Shown here in pieces: positions 59,611-64,000 of a DNA stretch of 64,000 nucleotides. A model generated the notes under the pieces. That model did no database searches. It had not been told where the DNA came from and worked only from the letters and a program-made list of their open reading frames with translations. This DNA is from Salinibacillus xinjiangensis. GTDB lineage: Bacteria > Bacillota > Bacilli > Bacillales > Alkalibacillaceae. A program made the position numbers and the translations under genes. The stretch's first letter is position 1. Every line of letters starts with the position of its first letter. The stretch is taken from assembly GCF_009649735.1 (NCBI RefSeq), contig NZ_WJNH01000003.1:62001-126000 (forward strand), in the 5' to 3' direction.

Positions 59611-60066
59611 ATGGTTAGTTTAGACAAAATGAACTCAAGTGAATTTGAAAGGTATCTGAGATTTGCGATTAAAAATTATGCAAATGAACACGTTAAAGCT
59701 GGAAACTGGAATGAGCAAGAAGCTATAAGCAATGCGACTGAAGAGTTTGAAAACCTACTACCTGAAAGAGAAAAAACGGTTAATAATGAACTATTTATTA
59801 TTCGGGATGGTGACAAAGAAGTGGGGATGATATGGCTTGCCAAACGCTCAAACGATAAAGGATTTATATATGACATCAATGTTTGGGAAGGCAACCAAGG
59901 TCATGGCTATGGGAAACAAGCAATGAAGGAAATAGAGAAGGTGGCAAAAAATCTAAACCTGAAAAGTATAGGTCTTCACGTATTTGGTCACAATCAAGTC
60001 GCACGAGGTTTATATGAAAAACTCGGATATTTAGAGACAGATATTATTATGGAGAAAAAGATTTAA
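59611..60066 (+). CDS. GNAT acetyltransferase
   Basis: The 151-residue protein with an N-terminal EFERYLRFAIKNYANEHVKAGNW helix pair seen in a Bacillus GNAT subgroup, then LFIIRDGDKEVGMIWLA, the acetyl-CoA loop GNQGHGYGKQAMKEIEK and GHNQVARGLYEKLGYLETDIIMEK. ATG 59611 follows GGGGGAGA. It is the last gene of the esterase-MBL-GNAT transcription unit. Confidence 0.87.
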   Translation: MVSLDKMNSSEFERYLRFAIKNYANEHVKAGNWNEQEAISNATEEFENLLPEREKTVNNELFIIRDGDKEVGMIWLAKRSNDKGFIYDINVWEGNQGHGYGKQAMKEIEKVAKNLNLKSIGLHVFGHNQVARGLYEKLGYLETDIIMEKKI

Positions 60067-60175
60067 CACTTTCTCTTCAATTAACGGGGAATAGCTCTTA
60101 TGCTATGTATAAGTATATGACAATAAGATTTTCCCTTGAAATAATACAATTTAAAGAAGACTAAAGGGGAATTTG

Positions 60176-60388
60176 ATGAGCGACAAAGAAACTCCAGAGC
60201 AGCGAAGAGAAAGGTTAAGACAAGAAGAAATAAAGAATAATATAGGCGGAAATCTGAACGACTCTATTAACAAATCAAACAATGGTAATCTTGTTGATTT
60301 GGTTGGTAGTTTAGGATGGAAAGGTACTGGAATACTTATTATTGTCATAATATTAGGATATATAATATATTCCCTCTTCTTTTCCTAA
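60176..60388 (+). CDS. DUF6366-like small membrane protein
   Basis: The 70-residue product has a charged N-terminus (KETPEQRRERLRQEEIKNN), a conserved-looking NGNLVDLVGSLGWKGTG centre and one C-terminal membrane helix. This resembles the Bacillus DUF6366 family. ATG 60176 follows AAAGGGGA. The function is unknown. Confidence 0.65.
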   Translation: MSDKETPEQRRERLRQEEIKNNIGGNLNDSINKSNNGNLVDLVGSLGWKGTGILIIVIILGYIIYSLFFS

Positions 60389-60541
60389 TTCATAGATATA
60401 ATAACTTTTTTAATAGGGAAAAGGGGAGTGTAAAGGTTTTCTATTGGACCGAGTTTACCTGAAAAGAAACTATGAAAAATTTAAAAGAGTTGTCCTATTT
60501 TCTACTAGACGTCATAGAGTAGAAGTAGGAGGTGTCTCGTA

Positions 60542-61006
60542 ATGATAAAATTTGGAAAAGAACTTTTTCAGGATCATGTCACACAGGTAATTACGATTTT
60601 AGCAAGTTTAGCTTTAGCCATTGTTGCTCAAAAGCTATCCGGGGATATAGCAAACATGTCGCTCACCACTTTTGTTAAAGAAGGTTATAGTAGCATCATA
60701 GGGAGCGAGCAATTAAGTCTATTATATAACGTTTTGTTACCATTCTTCATGTATATTCTTTCCTGTGCCTGTTTGCTTTGGATGGGGATTACGAATATTA
60801 TTACATGTAACCATATAGAAGAGAAGTCCATTAGGTTCCTAAAGGTGTTATTAGGGTTTACACAACTGCTGTTATTTGGAGTCTTTATTGTGATGGAAGG
60901 TAAACTTTTTATGTATTTCTCAATCATGGTATTTACGGTAGTAATTCTCGTATTTATCCTCCACTATGTAGCAACTGTTCAGGAACGGGCGAGGACATCT
61001 CAGTGA
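60542..61006 (+). CDS. Four-helix membrane protein of unknown function
   Basis: The 154-residue protein has hydrophobic helices at about 14-33, 60-87, 101-118 and 122-145. A short Cys-containing stretch (LSCACLLWMGITNIITCNH) is notable. GGAGGTG precedes ATG 60542. No family is recognised. Confidence 0.65.
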   Translation: MIKFGKELFQDHVTQVITILASLALAIVAQKLSGDIANMSLTTFVKEGYSSIIGSEQLSLLYNVLLPFFMYILSCACLLWMGITNIITCNHIEEKSIRFLKVLLGFTQLLLFGVFIVMEGKLFMYFSIMVFTVVILVFILHYVATVQERARTSQ

Positions 61007-61089
61007 TACTTTCAATTACATTATGAAACATTTTTAAAAGGGATTACGACAAATAAATAGAAGTGAATTTCATCACGGGAGGTGATCCC

Positions 61090-61251
61090 TTGATTTGGGT
61101 ATTTTTTACAATCCCCGTCGGGCTAATTTTTTTAGCAGCTATGATCTTTGATACAAAATTAAAAATCAAACAAATTCTTGATTACAGAAATGTTCACAGA
61201 GAAAAAATAGATAAGATCCAGGCCAGAGCAGAGAAGATAACCTTTTTTTGA
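61090..61251 (+). CDS. Short single-helix membrane protein
   Basis: Fifty-three codons from TTG 61090, placed just after GGGAGGTGATC, an unusually complete match to the 16S rRNA 3' end. The product has one N-terminal membrane helix (WVFFTIPVGLIFLAAMIF) and a basic cytosolic tail (KLKIKQILDYRNVHREKIDKIQARAEK). An in-frame GTG at 61063 is possible but has no ribosome site. The function is unknown. Confidence 0.6.
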   Translation: MIWVFFTIPVGLIFLAAMIFDTKLKIKQILDYRNVHREKIDKIQARAEKITFF

Positions 61252-61289
61252 TGTTTTGACCTCATTTTTACTATGAGGAGAGCAGGCAT

Positions 61290-61844
61290 TCATTCAACTA
61301 TTTTAAAATCAATTTTTGCCTCCAATTTAACCTTCTCGGGCTTTTCTCCAATAAGGAATTCCGTATAACCAGTCATCACATAATAACCAGGAGGAAAGCC
61401 GTCTCTTTGAACAAATCTTCTAATAAATTTTCTATATGATTCGGTGTCACTTCCTTTTGTTGTACCGCTTTTTTCATAGTCTATTCGATAAGGTTCACCT
61501 TGTTTTAAAGTTGTTGCTGTTAAAACTCCATCCTCAGCAATCTCTTCAGTTCTCCTATCTCTAATTTCGTAGTCCCGAACCATTTCCTTGAGAGAAAAAA
61601 TTGTAGCTGATAATGGAACTTTTACTTCGTCTTTTTCACCTACATATTCGACTTCTCCATACAACCTCACTTCTTCTCCTACGTGATATTTTTCTTTTTC
61701 GCTTACAAGCCGAAAAATAAAATCTTCGTATTTCACTTCATCATTTGATTTTGAAACTTCATGGTTTGCCAATTTACTATTAAAAGTACAGCCCGCTAAG
61801 ATAGATACGAGAATAATTATAGTAGTTTTTAAGTATTTACTCAC
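61290..61844 (-). CDS. Lipoprotein of unknown function
   Basis: The 184-residue product has a lipoprotein signal (IIILVSILAGC). The mature domain is beta-rich and immunoglobulin-like (YHVGEEVRLYGEVEYVGEKDEVKVPLSA, FPPGYYVMTGYTEFLIGE), recalling intracellular proteinase-inhibitor-type (BsuPI) or similar folds, but this is not certain. GTG 61844 is preferred, with AAGGA about 10 bases upstream; GTG 61853 is too close to it. Isolated gene. Confidence 0.68.
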   Translation of the reverse strand: MSKYLKTTIIILVSILAGCTFNSKLANHEVSKSNDEVKYEDFIFRLVSEKEKYHVGEEVRLYGEVEYVGEKDEVKVPLSATIFSLKEMVRDYEIRDRRTEEIAEDGVLTATTLKQGEPYRIDYEKSGTTKGSDTESYRKFIRRFVQRDGFPPGYYVMTGYTEFLIGEKPEKVKLEAKIDFKIVE

Positions 61845-61853
61845 TTTTCTCAC

Positions 61854-62353
61854 TTCCTTATTAAGTAAACTTGCTTCGTTAGCTCAATATCTCCTAAGCT
61901 AATTTTAACATAATATTCCAACTATTTATCGGATAAAATAAAGACGACAAAAATGTTGACCACCTTGTTCGACTATTGCCTCCGGTAGTTTCAAAGAATA
62001 CCTCTATTTGAAGAAAAGCCCCCTTTACTTTAAGTTATGCATTCCACATTCTGTGAATTTCCTTTAATGTGTAGCGAAACAAAAAAGCTATCCTTAACAA
62101 TTAAGGATAGCTTAATAAAGCTGACTAGGGTATGTTAAAAAATTCTATAAAACATGTTTGTTTGTCATCAGAAAAGGAATAGTAAATAACAAATTTATCC
62201 ACGAGAACTTTATGAGTTCCTTTCCATTCTGATATTAAATTTGTTAGCCAAATTTACAAAAGTTCATACAAAACGATTTGTTCAATCCCAGTAACACAAT
62301 GTATCCATATTAGATTAACGCTACGAACATGCTAAAACCTAATTGTTCGGAAC
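61854..62353. other. Long intergenic region
   Basis: About 500 bases with no credible reading frame. It holds a perfect hairpin at 62085-62113 and otherwise AT-rich sequence without recognisable repeats. Confidence 0.5.
62079..62113 (-). terminator. Terminator of the 62354-62833 gene
   Basis: AAGCTATCCTTA / TAAGGATAGCTT stem; on the minus strand it is followed by TTTTGTTTCG. It lies 240 bases after that gene's stop. Confidence 0.65.
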
Positions 62354-62833
62354 TTATTCCCCTTTTGTCCTAGTACGTCTATTACGCTCAACTAAGTATT
62401 GCATACCATATAAGATAAAGGCTTTATGAAACAAATAAAAGAAAAATTGAATGCTGCTTAACCTGTTTAGATTTGCTATTTTTATTTTTTTTAGAAATTT
62501 AATACCAGGAAATGCAAAAAGTCCATCTGCAATGATGTTTAATACTAAAAACTTTTTAAAATTCCCATAAGATAACCTAAGTAACCACATAGACAATGGC
62601 ATATATGGTCCTATAGCAAAAGGAAGTACATCCTTTACAAAGGATTTCGGTTTATCATAAAAGACCCACCAGTTACGTTTCTGTCCAATAACCTGATACA
62701 TTAATTCTAAAACAATAGTACAAACCCCTGCTAATGAGAACCGTTTAAAATGTTTTTTTTGTAGAAATAACACCGTAATCCAAGGTAATAAAATAAGTGC
62801 CAAATTAAATAGCAAGTGCCGTTTGGTTATCAT
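62354..62833 (-). CDS. Multi-helix membrane protein of unknown function
   Basis: The 159-residue protein has about four hydrophobic segments (6-24, 32-49, 68-88, 95-113), with YDKPKSFVKDVLPFAIGPYMPLSMWLL in the middle and a basic C-terminus (ERNRRTRTKGE). No characteristic motif was recognised. No strong ribosome site is seen before ATG 62833. Confidence 0.55.
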   Translation of the reverse strand: MITKRHLLFNLALILLPWITVLFLQKKHFKRFSLAGVCTIVLELMYQVIGQKRNWWVFYDKPKSFVKDVLPFAIGPYMPLSMWLLRLSYGNFKKFLVLNIIADGLFAFPGIKFLKKIKIANLNRLSSIQFFFYLFHKAFILYGMQYLVERNRRTRTKGE

Positions 62834-63166
62834 AATTTAATTGTCATCCTTTGCATTTGTTTATATGTCCTTTAACTTTTACAATTTCATAAAAAACATT
62901 CATTTATAGTTCAATTTATCACTAGCTATCCCTGCTCTCTAAGATTTTTAAAAAAATATAAATTAGATCATAACTTCTTTTAAAGACCTCTTATGATAAT
63001 GGCTAAAGGTATAACAAAATGGTCGGTATGGTTAGAGTAATCTCAGACCAAATGGTTATACAACCTCATAAAAACAATAAAAATCGAATTAAAAACAACA
63101 ATGATTTATTGAAATACAATAAAATATGTATTAAACTAAAGCTAACATAAAAGTGAGGTGTTTGTA
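62834..63166. other. AT-rich intergenic region between divergent genes
   Basis: About 330 bases with no reading frame of note. GAGGTG at 63155-63160 is the ribosome site of the next gene. No clear promoter or repeat was identified. Confidence 0.4.
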
Positions 63167-63642
63167 ATGAATCGGGGGACAACCAGTTTTCTAAGGATAT
63201 CTGTTTTGATGTTTGGTCTTATGAGCTTAGCCTTAAGTATTTTCCTTTTACTTGGCTAGCTGAATATACGGTAGCCATGTATCCAGAGTTTGCTTATCTC
63301 AAAATTCCGGTTTTAGCCGGATTATATATCACCGTCATTCCCTTTTCCATAGCCCTTGTTCGAACCTTCAAGCTTTTGCGTGGAGTAGAGGAGAACAAGA
63401 TTTTCTCGGAAGGGTCGGTGAATGCGCTAAGGGATATCAAATATTGTTTGATATCCATTTTGTTATTTTATGTAATGGGTTCAATATTTCTTATGACGCA
63501 AAGTGCCTTCCATCCAGGTATAGCAATAATGGGATTTACCGTCATGTTTATAACCACTTTTATCGCGCTGTTCTCTACAGTGCTTCAGAGATTATTAAGA
63601 AATGCATTGAATATCAAATCAGAGAACGATTTGATTGTTTAA
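63167..63642 (+). pseudogene. DUF2975 (YoaS-like) membrane protein gene with a frameshift
   Basis: ATG 63167 (GAGGTG upstream) encodes MNRGTTSFLRISVLMFGLMS and stops at TAG 63257. The next frame (-1) continues the same protein as FTWLAEYTVAMYPEFAYLKIPVLAGLY through to 63642, with four helices and the conserved ending NALNIKSENDLIV. Together they match the DUF2975/YoaS family. A one-base loss in the TTTTCCTTTTAC tract around 63241-63252 would explain it. It is either a real mutation, a sequencing error, or slippage. YoaS-like genes are usually followed by a small XRE regulator, which is absent here. Confidence 0.75.
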
Positions 63643-63664
63643 GGTAGTAGAATTAGAGTTTATC

Positions 63665-63687
63665 AAAAAGACCATCTATGGTCTTTT
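63665..63687 (+). terminator. Terminator after the DUF2975 gene
   Basis: AAAAGACCA-TCTA-TGGTCTTTT hairpin, followed by AATTTT. Confidence 0.78.
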
Positions 63688-63756
63688 AATTTTGGAATCA
63701 TTTGTTAGAATATTATTTATAATTGAATATCATGGAAGCGAATAATCAGTGCCAGG

Positions 63757-64000
63757 ATGGTGGACACAGTGGATACGGTTATGTTAAATCGAAGCGAAGT
63801 TCATAATTTATTAGATATGGATGAATTATACTCAAAGCTAAGAAGTGGATTTAAAAATTATTCGCAAAGAAGTAATAATGTAGGCCTTCGGGTTCGGTCT
63901 CCGTTAAAGCATGAAAACACAAGTGCTATGGTACTTTTTCCGGGGTTAGTTGATGATATACCTGCCTTTACAATAAAAAACCATGCTAAATTTCCTTATG
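63757..64000 (+). CDS. Ornithine cyclodeaminase family protein, N-terminal part
   Basis: Open to the window end; 81 residues are visible. The beginning MLNRSEVHNLLDMDELYSKL, then SGFKNYSQRS, RVRSPL and MVLFPGLVDDIPAFTIKNHAKFP follow the N-terminal pattern of the ornithine cyclodeaminase/mu-crystallin family, NAD-dependent enzymes acting on ornithine, alanine or ketimines. ATG 63757 or ATG 63781 could be the start; neither has a strong ribosome site. Confidence 0.75.
   Translation, partial: MVDTVDTVMLNRSEVHNLLDMDELYSKLRSGFKNYSQRSNNVGLRVRSPLKHENTSAMVLFPGLVDDIPAFTIKNHAKFPY

Overview
The window looks like a chromosomal segment of an endospore-forming member of the Bacillaceae; the genus cannot be fixed from sequence alone. 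It has low-to-moderate GC, strong AGGAGG-type ribosome binding sites and frequent TTG/GTG starts. It carries an alpha/beta-type SASP, a CsgA-like sporulation protein, a YpzI-like protein, TnrA, a YfmL-type helicase, CvfB/YitL, a YbdM/PrkD-type kinase, a yybP-ykoY (Mn2+) riboswitch and a SleB-like LysM hydrolase. No rRNA, tRNA, prophage, insertion sequence or CRISPR array was seen.

Layout. 0-12 kb: end of a heme A synthase, patatin, RNA helicase, ring-cleaving dioxygenase, an apparent HesB-like selenoprotein with an in-frame TGA, racemase, SASP, CvfB, alpha/beta hydrolase, PBP4-type D,D-peptidase, CsgA, DUF3231 protein and a RlaP-like nucleotidyltransferase. 12.5-19 kb: a two-gene AddB-like/AddA-like helicase-nuclease operon. 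20-24 kb: a GlmS paralogue whose N-terminal catalytic Cys is Ser, and an MFS exporter. 24-28 kb: a four-gene operon of acyl-CoA dehydrogenase, ComB-type phosphatase, thiolase and flavin oxidoreductase. 28-35 kb: Mn riboswitch plus small membrane protein, NAD(P)HX repair enzyme, LysM hydrolase, LrgAB, an FbpA-like small protein and TnrA. 36-39 kb: an ABC transporter with its two-component system. 42-45.4 kb: an ABC exporter with an autoregulated TetR repressor. 45-61 kb: an accessory stretch of mostly single genes, including GNAT acetyltransferases, kinase, TmrB-like ATPase, PadR-ChrA, methyltransferase, 2'-5' RNA ligase-like protein, Nudix, SGNH and MBL enzymes. 61-64 kb: small membrane/lipoproteins, a frameshifted DUF2975 gene and the start of an ornithine-cyclodeaminase-like gene.

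The most unusual signal is not a gene. Six copies of a non-coding element lie at four places (7.0, 34.4, 41.0 and 42.0 kb). Each is built from GCTGAAG/GCTAAAG boxes on a fixed ruler: 21, 21, 19, 21, 21, 21, 21 bp, then a closing box usually reading GCTGAAnCC. The 145-bp ruler is kept while most bases between the boxes differ, and the invariant 19-bp step rules out continuous translation. All copies lie just 3' of a plus-strand stop codon, in the sense of that gene. A second degenerate tandem repeat (52-53 bp period) lies at 28.66-28.86 kb. REP-like GGGGACAGG hairpins follow three stop codons, and two of them bracket the 41-42 kb element cluster as inverted copies.
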